A program made the position numbers and the translations under genes. From positions 186,001 to 250,000 of the forward strand of contig OY101118.1 of assembly GCA_956465555.1 (NCBI GenBank): DNA of 64,000 nt. Reading direction: 5' to 3'. The notes beneath the pieces were generated by a model. It made no database searches, was not told where the DNA came from, and was given only the letters and a program-made list of their open reading frames with translations. Every line of letters begins with the position of its first letter. The stretch's first letter is position 1. Shown here one piece after another: positions 32,648-43,567 of the stretch. The stretch comes from Nitzschia sp. pyKryTriq1. Taxonomy: Eukaryota; Bacillariophyta; Bacillariophyceae; Bacillariales; Bacillariaceae.

Positions 32648-34243
32648 ATGTTGCAAGTCGTGGCGCCTTCGACCTGCCTAGTAGTAGAGCGCAGCAGTGA
32701 AGAAGAATCATCCTCCGAGCATGATAAAAGACAAGAACAAGAGGCCGACATTCGACTTTCACAAGCATCGCCCAACAGATCTTCATCACACGTGATCCTC
32801 AGCTGGGAAGACTTGACGCGAGTATCTCTTCTCGGCCGCGGTACCTACGCGGATGTGTACCACATGATCCAAGCAACATCGGCTCCTCGAAACCAGTACG
32901 CCGTCAAGTATCTCAACGAAAAGAGATGGAAAGACGAACCGAGCGACAAATACGCGATGGCAGCGGCCGACCTCCGCATGGAAGCAACCATATTGTCTCA
33001 CCTGGACCATGAAAACATTGTCAAGCTCCGAGGTGTCTCGTCTCCAGATAATAACTGGACAGACACCGTCTCAACCTCTACTAGCTGCACTGAGGAAGAG
33101 GAAGAAGCCAGATTCTCGTTTCGCCTGGATGAATCTGTTAAGTATACACACTCGGGCCCCTCAGGCTTTGGGGGGTTCTTTCTATGTTTGGATATCTTGA
33201 ACGAAACTCTGAAGGACAGGCTTGCCCGATGGCATGTAATTGCCAAAGATCCCCTTGCGAATACTTCATATACTCGGGGAGGAATCCACCGGCAAATGCC
33301 CCGCACTAGCTCTGCCACCAAATCCCTATCATCGTCCGCAACAAAAGGTACATCACTGATGGAACGCCAGAAGTCTTTTCGGCGTAGTCAATCAGATGAA
33401 GTGGATCGATTCCGACAGCAAGAAAAGGAGGCTCCCACCATCAGCAAGCAAGGTGGGATCAAGCGCCAGAGCTCCTTTCTTCGTTTACTTCGAGGAGGAG
33501 GGGCCCAGCAAAAAAAAGAAGAAGCTGTGAAAGCATTCGACGCATATATGCGCCGCAGAGGAGAATCCTCGTCAAAGTGGCAAAACTCATTTCAGCGTGC
33601 TGTACTTCGGCGCCAACCTTCTTCCTCTTCTTCAGCAGACTCCAAAAAACCACCGTCGCGGTCACCCATCAGCTCTGCGAAGATGTATGGACGCATCGAA
33701 ACGGTCGCTCTTGGTGTCGCTAATGCCATGAATTACCTTCACCAGAAACGTATCCTCTTTCGCGATTTAAAGCCAGCCAACATTGGATTTGACAATGATG
33801 GAAAAGTCAAACTTTTTGACTTCGGTCTTGCCCGACACATTGATGATTGCTCCAAATATGAAGTAGCTGGCACGCCTCGATACCTTGCGCCAGAGATTTT
33901 GGATGGGGAGGGATACAGTTTTGGCTCCGACGCCTTCTCTTTTGGTCTTGTATTCTATGAAATTTGCACTCTTGAGGCACCAGCACCTCCGGCTCAAGAA
34001 ACGTCCAAATTGGCCAATACTACCGCTTGTGAGACCGCTTGTGAGAGCCCGCGATCACATCTTCTTGACGGCGAAGACTTGAGCTACTACCGGATCCCCT
34101 TGTTGGATTCGATCCCTTGCACTGTCTCCAAGCGATTGATTCAAGACTGCTTACAGACAAGAACCGAGGAACGCCCTTCGTTTGAAACCATTTTGAACAC
34201 TTTGAGAACCATTGCTCTGGAGGCAAACGAGGACGCTGTCTAA
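32648..34243 (+). CDS. Protein kinase, TKL-like, tandem copy 2
   Basis: Single exon, 531 residues. It shares SWEDLTRVSLLGRGTYADVY (about 62), the Lys in YAVKYLNEKRW, ATILSHLDHENIVKLRGVSS, the loop ILFRDLKPANIGF (about 371), DFGLARHIDDCSKYEVAGT and APEILDGEGYSFGSD with kinase copy 1. The HRD His is Phe here. A ~150-residue basic, Ser-rich insert sits between the N-lobe and the catalytic loop (about 195-345), much longer than in copy 1, and could be a regulatory or phosphorylated region. The close match in order and wording of motifs shows a tandem duplication; the spacing is about 1.5 kb. Specific function unknown. Confidence 0.9.
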   Translation: MLQVVAPSTCLVVERSSEEESSSEHDKRQEQEADIRLSQASPNRSSSHVILSWEDLTRVSLLGRGTYADVYHMIQATSAPRNQYAVKYLNEKRWKDEPSDKYAMAAADLRMEATILSHLDHENIVKLRGVSSPDNNWTDTVSTSTSCTEEEEEARFSFRLDESVKYTHSGPSGFGGFFLCLDILNETLKDRLARWHVIAKDPLANTSYTRGGIHRQMPRTSSATKSLSSSATKGTSLMERQKSFRRSQSDEVDRFRQQEKEAPTISKQGGIKRQSSFLRLLRGGGAQQKKEEAVKAFDAYMRRRGESSSKWQNSFQRAVLRRQPSSSSSADSKKPPSRSPISSAKMYGRIETVALGVANAMNYLHQKRILFRDLKPANIGFDNDGKVKLFDFGLARHIDDCSKYEVAGTPRYLAPEILDGEGYSFGSDAFSFGLVFYEICTLEAPAPPAQETSKLANTTACETACESPRSHLLDGEDLSYYRIPLLDSIPCTVSKRLIQDCLQTRTEERPSFETILNTLRTIALEANEDAV

Positions 34244-34417
34244 TTTATTAGTATGACTTGATTTTTCCAGGCATACGACTAAAACTAGGAGTATAAGTGA
34301 GCTAGAGATACTGCCGATGAATTTTACATATTTTGTTGTAGGTGTAAAGGTAGAGAGGAGTAGAGAGAGAGAGAGGCTCACCTGCATACAAAGCAATAAA
34401 TAGAGTAGCTAACGAAT
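34244..34417. other. Convergent 3' region of kinase 2 and CNOT10
   Basis: Short gap between the 3' ends of convergent genes. Contains an AGAG dinucleotide run near 34360-34375. Confidence 0.45.
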
Positions 34418-35893
34418 TCACCTCGCCGATCGAAGCAAGGTCAAGGCGGCCCCGCGGTTTCCTTCCCGGAGCATGCAATAGACCAAGGCTCGTGTAGCGT
34501 AAGATCCTTCTCGAGACATGGCTTGGGCCGACATGGCCAGTTGTTTCGCAGCCGCCAAATTGCCCATACACGCCGAAGCTGCACTTGCTGAACAACGAAC
34601 CATGGCCTGCGCCTTGGCCAACCGCATCTTGCCGGGGGTTCCCGCCCGATTGGCGGTCTCGATCGTCACACCGCCCAAAGCACTGGCCAGTCGATCAAAG
34701 GCATCATTCTTTCCATCTCCGACCAAGAATTTCATGGACGCCACGGCGTCTCCCAACACACAGGCGGCCTCGGAGGCGTACATACGCGCGGTCGCCTGTT
34801 GTCGTTGAAAGAGTGCCTCGCATGCCGAATCCAAGCCAGTCTCGGGCTTTTCCTCTTTCAAAACGGATTCGGCATACTCGAGGGCTTTTTGAAAGTCTTT
34901 CGTTTCCAGACAAATATAGGCCAAAGATACTTGAGCGGATAGGGCGGCGATTGGATCTTCTTTGGTTTCTTCCATCAATTCCAGGGCGTATTCGAAAGCT
35001 GCCCTAGCTCGTGGCAATGGATTGATCTGCAACTGTTCCATGTCTTCGGGACTAGCCAAGACCGGAGCAAGCTCTCCGATATGCTCTGGTTCTCTGGAGC
35101 TCGGCTCGAGAATGATACCTCGAGGTTCGCTGTACAGTACAAAAGGTAAAAGAAAAGAGCAAATGGATCAAAAACGTGAGGATTCAGTCAGTCAATTTAT
35201 CGCATGGTTCCAGGAAAATAGCGTACAGACAGGACACTATCTTTTTCACTACTGCGATACTTACTCTCCCACATGAATGGCCGAAAAGCCACCCCCTCCA
35301 GCAATAATGCAACCCAACATGTTGGCTCCGTCCTGCTGTTGCTGTTGCTGTTCCGATTCGATAGTTGTAGGACTACTACTAGTAGTAGTAGTAGTAGTAG
35401 TAGCAGTAGTAGTAGCAGTAGACGTAGCGGTAGTAGTAGTATTGGACGAAGAGGATGAGGACGAATGCCAGATCCCAATACATGCTTCTCCCAATCGTAG
35501 CCAGGCTCGTTTTCGTTGCCTCCAAATCTCGGAATGTTCCAGGCACGTTCCTAGACATTCATAGGCTGCCCAAAAGTTACGAGCCTGAAAGCTTCCCATG
35601 GCAGCATTCCAGAGGATTTTGCACGTCACATCCAATCGTGCCGTCCCATCTCGTTCCACCAAACGACGATGACGGTGACGCTGCTGCTGCTGCTGCTGCT
35701 GACTATGATGATGATGCTGTTGACGACCATCATTGTTAGCACATGCCACAGCCTTGCTCCAAGAATGCAATGCCAAATGGGTTTTACCATGTGTCTCATA
35801 AACAATGGCCAAATTGTTGTAATGCAAGGCATCGTAGTAACTACCAGCGGTACTTCTTCCTCCTCCTCCTCCATCATAATTGCCATAATTGTT

Positions 35894-35924
<31 letters not shown>

Positions 35925-37507
35925 GGATCGGCTTGAGCGGCTTCTTGGCAGAGAATCAATGACTTTTTGATATTTCCCTTGAGTTGTTCCGTATTGGCCT
36001 TGAGATTCAAGCCGGCTTGATTTTGTCGTTGCAAGAGTGACGAGGAGAATGGCACTTGGGAAGAATCATACGGCTGCTGATTTGGATGAGAATGAGTATG
36101 AGAATGAGTATGATGCGCATGGTGATGATCCGTATTGTAGTTGTAGTTGTAGTTGCTGTTGCTGTAGTTGTTGTCCGAGAGTACACTGGACGACGCCATA
36201 CTGCTCGCACCATCTCCCTCCGCACCGTCGTCGTCTGGTGGTTTGAGTTTATGTTGAAAGATTTCCATGGCTTGTTTCAACTCTTTGCGTGCCAATCGAA
36301 TTTGAGATTCCACCATTTTGCCCGTGCCTGCTGTACCTAGTAGTAGTACTGCGGATGTATCTGCGGATACTACTATATCATTTCCAGCAGTACTGATGGT
36401 ACCTGTACTGCCTCCTCCTGCTGCTGCTGCTGCTGCTGCTCCTCGATCCAAAAAGCCCAAGCGTGCCGTATACAAGGCCAAGGCAAATTTGAGAGAATGA
36501 TACACTTGTTGCGACTGATTTTGATGTTGTTGTGATAGCGATTGATTCTTGTTGGAGGAAGAGGACAAGGAGGAGGACAGCGATGACGAGGAGGAGGAGG
36601 AAGAGGTTTGTTCAATACTGGTCGATAACCATTCCAAAAAGACATCGAGATGGAATACTGCTGAACTGCTGGTAGTAGTACCAGTAGTACCATCATCGTT
36701 ATTGTCCGTCGTATCAGTAATACTGTTGGTGGTGTTCCACTTCCATTCCTTGGGAATTCCCAATGGATTTCCCACTCCCAAAGTCAGAATTCCTTCAATC
36801 ATGACCAGTCCCATGCGACATGCAATGACCAAGAGATCTTGTGGCAATTTTTTTAGAATCCTAGTAGTACGTGCACTGCTTTGTGGATTCTGATTTGAAG
36901 CAGCATCAGCAACAGTAGCAGCATCAGCAGGAGCAACGATTGGTTCGAGTACTTTCCAAATCGTGGCCACGGCCAAATTCGCTTGTCCTTGGGCCAACAA
37001 CAACAAGCCTCGATTGTACGTCAAGGTCCATTCTTGACGTCTTCGTTTGCGCAATGTTGATGTTGTCGTGGCGGTGCTTGTCGTGGCAGATGCTGCAGAT
37101 GCAGCCGTGCTAAGAATGGAATCTTCCAGAGCGGGCAACTGTTGCCATAAAAGATCAGCATGATCGCTATCATCATCACTCTGGATCATGGCTTGCAACA
37201 AACACTGATTATAAGCTTGCGCTGCAGCACCATTGCTGCTACTCCTACCATCATCGTTAGCATCATCGTTGGCATCGTTAGCATTATTATTATTGTTGTT
37301 GTTGTTTTTCAAGAGCAGCAGTTTCAAGGCCGCCACTGCATCGCCGGTAGTTTCGTACACTTCTCTACAAGAAGTACTATTACCGGTAGTAGTAGTAGTA
37401 GTAGTGCTTGTGCTACCAGTACCAGTACCAGTACCAGTACCACTACTACTTTCCTGCGGCGGCGGCGGTGGTGGGGCAGCCGCCGCCCTAGCACTTCGTT
37501 TCGACAT
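34418..37507 (-). CDS. CNOT10: CCR4-NOT complex subunit 10 (CNOT10-like)
   Basis: Two exons: 35265-37507 and 34418-35129, giving 984 residues. Tetratricopeptide-type helices run through the protein: YHSLKFALALYTARLGFLDRG, given as YHSLKFALALYTARLGF, then KELKQAMEIFQHKL, LKGNIKKSLILCQEAAQ, ALHYNNLAIVYETHGKTHLA, and exon 2 repeats such as PIAALSAQVSLAYICLETKD. The line HYNNLA..Y...GK..LAL.....A is characteristic of CNOT10. In animals CNOT10 binds CNOT11 and docks on the N-terminus of CNOT1 in the mRNA deadenylase complex; that role is inferred here. Long Ser, Thr, Asn and Gln runs are inserted between helices, making the protein larger than animal CNOT10 (about 740 residues). The single intron lies before the last TPR block and its junction restores the frame (GGA GA|C GAA). 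Confidence 0.85.
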
Positions 37508-38864
37508 GATGATGATAATGAATGATGACTGATGACTGATACTGATGATACTGACTGAAAAAACAACAAAATACAGTGATTGATGATGGAAAGATATAGT
37601 AGTCTACTCTCTAGTAGAGTAGAGAGAGAGGGATGTACGGTACCAGGTACTACGGTAATAGAGGAGGGTTTGCCCTTGACCATCCTCTCTTTTCTGGATA
37701 GGAGAGCGCGTGTTGGTGCCTTTCACGCGTTGTTGTGCGTGTGGTTCTTTGCCTTTGCTTTTTGTTACTACGGTACAGTTTTAGTATACGGTACGTACGT
37801 ACTTTACGAGTATGTTACGCGTCCTTTTGTTGCGCTCGAATCTTTTTCCACCCCCGTGCGTGCGAATGTTGGAACATGGTAAATATGAATCATCATCAAA
37901 CATCGTCTTCTGCCAACTCACTCCTCGGGGGTCGATGAAAAGTTGGCCGATCATCGATCGATGTACGGCCGGCCGGCCGGCGATCTTTTGAATCATCCTC
38001 ATCATCCTCTGACGACTCCTGACATACTCGTACGATGTACAGACGTATCTAGCCAGTCGTTTCGACTTCTCCGATCCAGCACGAGAAGTCGTTGTAGTCG
38101 GCAGATAGCAGATAGAGCTTCGCTCGCCGCCGATGGTCGAGGAGGACAATACCGCTATCATACATTTTTCCAAACAGATGGCCACATCGAATGGGGAGGC
38201 CCCAATTGAGTTTCTTCCCCTCGTCGACGTCTGGCTTTCGACCTTCTACTACTCTACTATTAGCGAGCAGGAGGAACCAAAGGATGAATCGATGGATCAA
38301 TCAATCAATCAATCGTCAATCAGCAAGTAGTAAAGCTTGTTGTTGGTATCCAAAGCATAGGCGTTACCTCTACAGCAGCAGCCTTGGTATCAACGTCAAT
38401 GGCCCTGACATCTAATGTTCCCATGCATCAAGAAGATCATGCTGATGATTCTCATTATTATTGTTGTGCGCGGCCATCAGAAGAAAAGCTATCATCAGGT
38501 ACCGGTATGCACCTGGTACCGGTAGTATGACCTACCGATACAGTACAGTACCTGTATTGTATTTTTTGTTGTCAGTAGTTGTCAGTCACGAACAAATAAT
38601 AAACCATAAAGACCGCACCATAATTGTGAGAGTCATTTTCGAATAAGAACACTATTTCCACTTACTGTATAATCCACAATACATAAGAGTATGATTTAAG
38701 CCCGAATTCTCCATGTAACACCAAGCGACGGGCCTGGTGGTACAGGAGGTACTCTACTGGTAGTTTCTACAGTATACCGGGGTAACTTGTACGTACCGGT
38801 AATCGAAATGGAGGTTGGGAAGATCTAATTTTTACCTCGGGACGAATTACGAATTGTGGCGCCA
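37508..38864. other. Divergent intergenic DNA, no gene seen
   Basis: About 1.35 kb between CNOT10 (minus) and the His-rich gene (plus). It contains CGGCCGGCCGGCCGG (about 37967-37981), CTACTCTCTAGTAGAGTAG near 37604 and ACCGGTAC clusters (about 38497-38530). The short open frames have no family resemblance. Confidence 0.45.
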
Positions 38865-40709
38865 ATGATGTTATTCCTCGCACCTCGCTCGCATTCATCA
38901 TCATCCAATCTCGTTCACCATATTCGTCATTCATCATCATTCATCGTCATCATGCTGCCACAACAGCAGCATCAGCATCAGCATCAAGAAGAAGAAGAAG
39001 AAGAAGAAGCAGGGGAAGACCGACCTTGTAGCGTCCTACATGGAAAGAATGCTGAAGAAGAAAACGAATTGACCTGTACGACCAATGATCATGGTGATGA
39101 CGTTGGTGATGGTGATGGTGAAGTTGAAAAGATGAATCAAGAGGAAGACAACAAAGAAGAGTTTCCGCCAAAAACCAACAGCAATACGAACAACAACAAC
39201 AACAACAAGAACAAATTCCATGAATGGTATTTACCACCACCGGAATACAGTATGAAGTACGAGATTCCCATTTTATTTGAAGATGGAATGGATTCAGTGG
39301 AATGTGAATTGTACTACGCCGCTCACGAACAAGGAAGTGGAGGATATCATTTTCATCATCATCACCGTCATCATCACCGTCACCGTCACCATCATCATCA
39401 TTTTCATCATTCCAGGAAAAATGCGTCAAGAATGATGGCAGCAGCAATATCAGCCCGACGTTCCTCTCCCACGAGTATCACCGCGTTGATGACGATGATG
39501 GTGACGGAGCCCGACGACAGCAGCATGTTTACTACTACTGCTTCTACTACTACTACTGCTTCTACCCGAAGAGAGGCCTCGGATGAACTTCCTCTTCCCT
39601 CATGTTTACGACGTTCTCGTCGTCGCACTTCCTCCTCCTGCGATCAGCAGCAGCCCTCCTCATCCTCCTCGACCACGACTCCTTTAGAAGAAAGATCATC
39701 CCACGAAGAAAAAGACTCTTCCTCATCGTTCCCCCTACCAGCACTCCCTCCGGATGCTGCTGCTGCTGCTGCTGTTACTTCTTCTTTTAATCAGCAGCAT
39801 CATCAGCGTCAGCATCCATTTCCCGTCATGCGACGATGTTCCTATGCGGGTGTCGTCAGTACACCTTCGTTATTGACATCAGCATCATCAGCATCATCAT
39901 CAGCAGCATCAGCAGCAGGAGGAGCAGCAGGAGGAGCAGCAGCAGCAAGAATGACAATGCTGCCAGTAGAAGACCATCATCATACTGATCGATGTGTTGC
40001 CTCTAATACAAGGGAACAAGAAGAAGATCATCATCATCATGATGATGCCTCTAGTGGAAGTAGTTCGTCTATTTCCTCTTGTGAATTGACTGGAGCATCA
40101 GACGATGATGGTGATGATGACGAGCAACAGCAGCAGAATACTTGCAAGGAAAAAGAAGAAAGCAAAGGCAGAAGAACAACAACAACAATAAGACCAAGAC
40201 CACCGTCCTCCTTATTATTGGAACTCCACCGAAAACATCATTCCCATAATGAATTGGAACTACTGCTCCTTCCCAGTGCCGTGACGTTTGGTCCCATGGT
40301 CCAAGTCGTGACCATTCCAGCCGCTTGGGAATATCCTCCTACCATCAAGGACAATTTATGGAATACCAAACAAGAATTACAATCCTATTTACGAAATGCC
40401 ATGGTGGAACGTAGAGAGGCAAGGGCGAGGGCGAGGGCAAGAAGAAGAACAAGACTACCAAACAATGGAGGTTGTGGTGGTGGAGGTGGAGTAGTAGGAG
40501 GCGGAGGAGACTGCAATACTTCGGATGACGATGAGGACGAAGATGACACAAACACTACTTGTACGCTCATGACCAAAACAACAGCAGCAGCAGCAGCAAC
40601 AGCAGCAACAACTTCTCCTACTAGTAGAGGAAGGAGCAGAAGAAGACGACGACGACGACGTCGTCGTAACAACCACAACAAGAATGACAACACACACCAA
40701 GCAGAGTAA
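38865..40709 (+). CDS. Low-complexity His-rich protein with diatom VTFG..V..IP motif
   Basis: Frame of 614 residues from ATG 38865 (MMLFLAPRSHSSSS). Most of it is low complexity: a Glu run, Asn run, a remarkable His/Arg cluster (HFHHHHRHHHRHRHHHHHFHH, about residues 163-185), Ser, Thr, Ala and Asp runs, and a poly-Arg end. Two short non-repetitive islands look conserved: EWYLPPPEYSMKYEIPILFE (about 123-142) and AVTFGPMVQVVTIPAAWEYP followed by IKDNLW (about 478-505). The second resembles a short VSF..V.V..I....Y....LW motif that recurs in many diatom proteins of unknown function. The His cluster could bind metal ions; that is speculation. An acidic open frame directly downstream (to about 40981) might be an extra exon. 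Confidence 0.55.
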   Translation: MMLFLAPRSHSSSSNLVHHIRHSSSFIVIMLPQQQHQHQHQEEEEEEEAGEDRPCSVLHGKNAEEENELTCTTNDHGDDVGDGDGEVEKMNQEEDNKEEFPPKTNSNTNNNNNNKNKFHEWYLPPPEYSMKYEIPILFEDGMDSVECELYYAAHEQGSGGYHFHHHHRHHHRHRHHHHHFHHSRKNASRMMAAAISARRSSPTSITALMTMMVTEPDDSSMFTTTASTTTTASTRREASDELPLPSCLRRSRRRTSSSCDQQQPSSSSSTTTPLEERSSHEEKDSSSSFPLPALPPDAAAAAAVTSSFNQQHHQRQHPFPVMRRCSYAGVVSTPSLLTSASSASSSAASAAGGAAGGAAAARMTMLPVEDHHHTDRCVASNTREQEEDHHHHDDASSGSSSSISSCELTGASDDDGDDDEQQQQNTCKEKEESKGRRTTTTIRPRPPSSLLLELHRKHHSHNELELLLLPSAVTFGPMVQVVTIPAAWEYPPTIKDNLWNTKQELQSYLRNAMVERREARARARARRRTRLPNNGGCGGGGGVVGGGGDCNTSDDDEDEDDTNTTCTLMTKTTAAAAATAATTSPTSRGRSRRRRRRRRRRNNHNKNDNTHQAE

Positions 40710-41512
40710 CAATTCTAGGCGATGAGATGAACCGAATAAGCGACAACCACAAATAATAAGGCACCATGATGATCAAGAAGGGGGCAACGAAGAAGAAGAC
40801 GAACAAGAAGAAGAAGATAATGATAATGATGGTGATGGTGATGATGATGCGGAGAAGGAAGAGGAAGAATATGTCTCATTGGACCAAGCTCAAGGCTTGG
40901 ATGGAACGAATGAGAATTCCTGTAGAGGGGTGCTACTATTGTCGGTCGAGAATATATCATCCTCGACGACTACTCCTGAATAGTCGCAAGGTCAAGAGCT
41001 GATGTATTAGTGCTGCTGTATCATAACATTTGGTGTGGCTGGCCAATACTCACGAAACTGCCTCTATACTAGCGCTACTAGCTAGTAGAGCGAATATAAT
41101 TTTTCATTCTTTTCTTTTAGAACTATATTATTGAAGGGTTCGATCGATCGATCGATCGATCGATAGTAAGGGTCGAAGAGTACGGGGTGAGGTGGCTTGT
41201 GGGGGCTCGTGGGCAGCACCAGTAGATTTCACATAGCAGTTTCGAAGGTCTGATTGATTTCTGGTCGTGTGTTGGTTCTCGAGCTTCTTGGAGGAGGGTC
41301 GGTCATCTTCTGTCGAGGGCGGGGCACCAGCTGCAAGAATATCAAACCCAAAAACAAAGAATGTCGTGTTGGTTTATTGGTTCTCAAAGTATGTGTTATT
41401 TGAGCACCACCATCATAACAATATCATGATGGAATGGAAAATGGACGGGTCGAGAATCTCAATCTGCGGCATTGTCCTACTCCACCATAGACCCCCATCG
41501 CAGCATGTATTC
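40710..41512. other. 3' region and intergenic DNA
   Basis: From about 40762 to 40981 one frame reads as an acidic peptide (EEEDEQEEEDNDNDGDGDDD ... EEEEYVSLDQAQGLDG) that could extend the His-rich gene through an unseen intron. The rest shows a CGAT tetranucleotide run (about 41139-41164) and no gene. Confidence 0.4.
41139..41164. repeat. (CGAT)n microsatellite
   Basis: Uninterrupted GATC/CGAT units in intergenic DNA. Confidence 0.9.
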
Positions 41513-42502
41513 TTATTTTGGTCGAGGCATGGGTAAAGTTTCTGTTTCTGGATCGGATACTCCGACAGGCCAATACGTGATATCACCGGCTCGACCGACT
41601 GCTTGGAGCTTGAACAAATCCACCAAAGGAGGTAATCTAGTAGAAGGGTCGTCGGAAGAATCATCATAGTTTTTGGTGCCATTGATATCAGTGTTCTCCT
41701 TTCCTTCCTTTTCTTTCAAAACACTCGAGTGGACATGGATTCGAACGACGCGTCCCATGACAATGGTTGTCGTATGGGTTCCTTGGTCGTTAAATACCTC
41801 CTTTTTGTCCCATAGACGACACTCCAAGGCCACGGCAGCTTGTTCCAACCGCGGTACTTGGACTTGGTCCGATGGCAACGTGACCAATCCCACAACGGAT
41901 GTTTCATCTTGATCCGGCGGAAGCGAAGCGGCACATGCATTGGCCTCGGTCAAGTAGGATTGGGTCAAAACATGAAAGACCCACTCTCCCGTTTCTTCGA
42001 TATTCTGAAGCGTATCCTTCTTCTTACGCCCTCCTCCTGTCACCGCAATACCATGAGTCACAATGGGAGGATCGTGGGACGATAGACTCGTGTAGGAAAA
42101 TGGGGCACAATTCACCACTCCATCAGCCGATTTTGTGGTGATGACCGCGACGGGCCGTGGTACAATGGCCGAAATGAAAAACCCGTAACGCTCCCCCACG
42201 GACATGTCGTTGGGATCTAGGGAAAGCCAGCAATCTGCTGAATCACTACCATCATCCCTGGATTTACTACTATCATCGGGTGGTGCAGTGTCGACATTTC
42301 CACTGCTTTCATTTCGACATCCATCGACATGCGCATTTCGTCCGTGCAAAGATCTTCTATTCCACCCGACAGGCGCTCGCCCGTGAGTATTTTGGACTGA
42401 CGACAATGGAAAGGCTGTAGCAAGAAGGTGTGTAGGAGCGGGTGATATAAGTGCTGACCAACAACCACACCACCAACATATTAGAAGTGGATGTTTCAGC
42501 AT
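41513..42502 (-). CDS. Flavin reductase-like FMN-binding protein, putative plastid
   Basis: Single exon, 329 residues. The core matches the flavin reductase-like split-barrel: YGFFISAIVPRPVAVITTKS, ADGVVNCAPFSYTSLSSHDP, NIEETGEWVFHVLTQ, then AAVALECRLWDKKEV and IVMGRVVRIHVH. Such proteins bind FMN and may reduce flavins with NAD(P)H or serve as uncharacterised oxidoreductases; the substrate is not predictable. The N-terminus (MLKHPLLICWWCGCW..., then LLATAFPLSSV) reads as a signal peptide with ATA|FPL at the cut, resembling the diatom ASAFAP rule for complex plastids, followed by an Arg/Ser-containing stretch. The gene is divergent from the heliorhodopsin gene with about 1.07 kb between the starts. 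Confidence 0.85.
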   Translation of the reverse strand: MLKHPLLICWWCGCWSALISPAPTHLLATAFPLSSVQNTHGRAPVGWNRRSLHGRNAHVDGCRNESSGNVDTAPPDDSSKSRDDGSDSADCWLSLDPNDMSVGERYGFFISAIVPRPVAVITTKSADGVVNCAPFSYTSLSSHDPPIVTHGIAVTGGGRKKKDTLQNIEETGEWVFHVLTQSYLTEANACAASLPPDQDETSVVGLVTLPSDQVQVPRLEQAAVALECRLWDKKEVFNDQGTHTTTIVMGRVVRIHVHSSVLKEKEGKENTDINGTKNYDDSSDDPSTRLPPLVDLFKLQAVGRAGDITYWPVGVSDPETETLPMPRPK

Positions 42503-43567
42503 TGTGGGATTTTAGCTTGTGCCAGGGGCAAAAGGCAACAGGCAGAAGGCGAAGATGCCTTCGTGCTTTGTCTGAAGTGCAACACAACCACTGTGTCGGT
42601 GTCGGTGGCAAAAATCGTCATCTCCATACATCTACCTAATCCTACGGATTACCTGGTGCCGCCTCGGTAGCCGCCTGCATAGACGATGCGGGCGAAGAAA
42701 GATCAGCTCACGTCGACACTACTACCGAGCCTCGTAAGTACGATACGGTACACGTACGAGCGAAGAGGCCTGGGGCCAGTATGGCAGAAACGTGAATGAC
42801 TAGTGAATGGACTGAAGGCGAGAGTCGATCCCTCCGATCCGAAAGGATTCGGGATCGGGCATGGACCAATAATTATTCAGAGGATGGGAAGCCCCCATGA
42901 AGACCTGGCGAGATCCACTCCATCAGTCAGTCAGTCAAGCGACTGACGGAAGGACGGATGTTGTCGGTTCACGCCCCGTGCAATGGGCGAATCCCTTCCT
43001 TGTCTATCCCTCCGTCTTACCCATGAGTTACCTGGTACGCGCGAACCGCGATATCCATCAATCCCCCAGTAGCATATCCATTATCAAACCACGACGCAGA
43101 GAAACACCTCCCCGCCAGCGAAAACGTCATTATTACGAAGAAGTCAAGTTACTACTTATTGATCGTTGAAGAATTCTCACCACGTCATCTCTGAGAATCT
43201 CGATGCGATGGTCATCCGCTGACAAATTATGATAATTAAAAATAAAGCCCTTCGGGTCATCGAAACCGAATTACATAATACTAGTGATTAGGCTTGGAGA
43301 ACGGTTGTGACGATCGTCACTGACTTCTACCGCGCGCGGTATGTATCATCGCCCTCATCATCGCGCGTTTTGCCTCCAAAGAAAAAAGAAAAAGCACATC
43401 ATCATGATCACACTGCATCATCACCACACCGACCGACCAGCACATACACAAAAGACTTCACACTCTCTGTCGACTGCATTAATCTTGTTGCCTTTTTGCC
43501 CTGCTGTGAATTATAAATCAACAACTCGAACCTGCACTCCGGAGTTACACCAATATTGATTAACAAC
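42503..43567. other. Divergent promoter region, flavin reductase-like / heliorhodopsin
   Basis: About 1.07 kb between two outward-reading genes. It contains a 90-codon open frame (42897-43169) with no recognisable domain and GACGATCGTCACTGAC near 43308. No gene is supported. Confidence 0.45.

Noticed and set aside
42897-43169. 90-codon open frame upstream of heliorhodopsin
   Set aside because: No domain, and it lies in the divergent promoter interval; composition gives no support.
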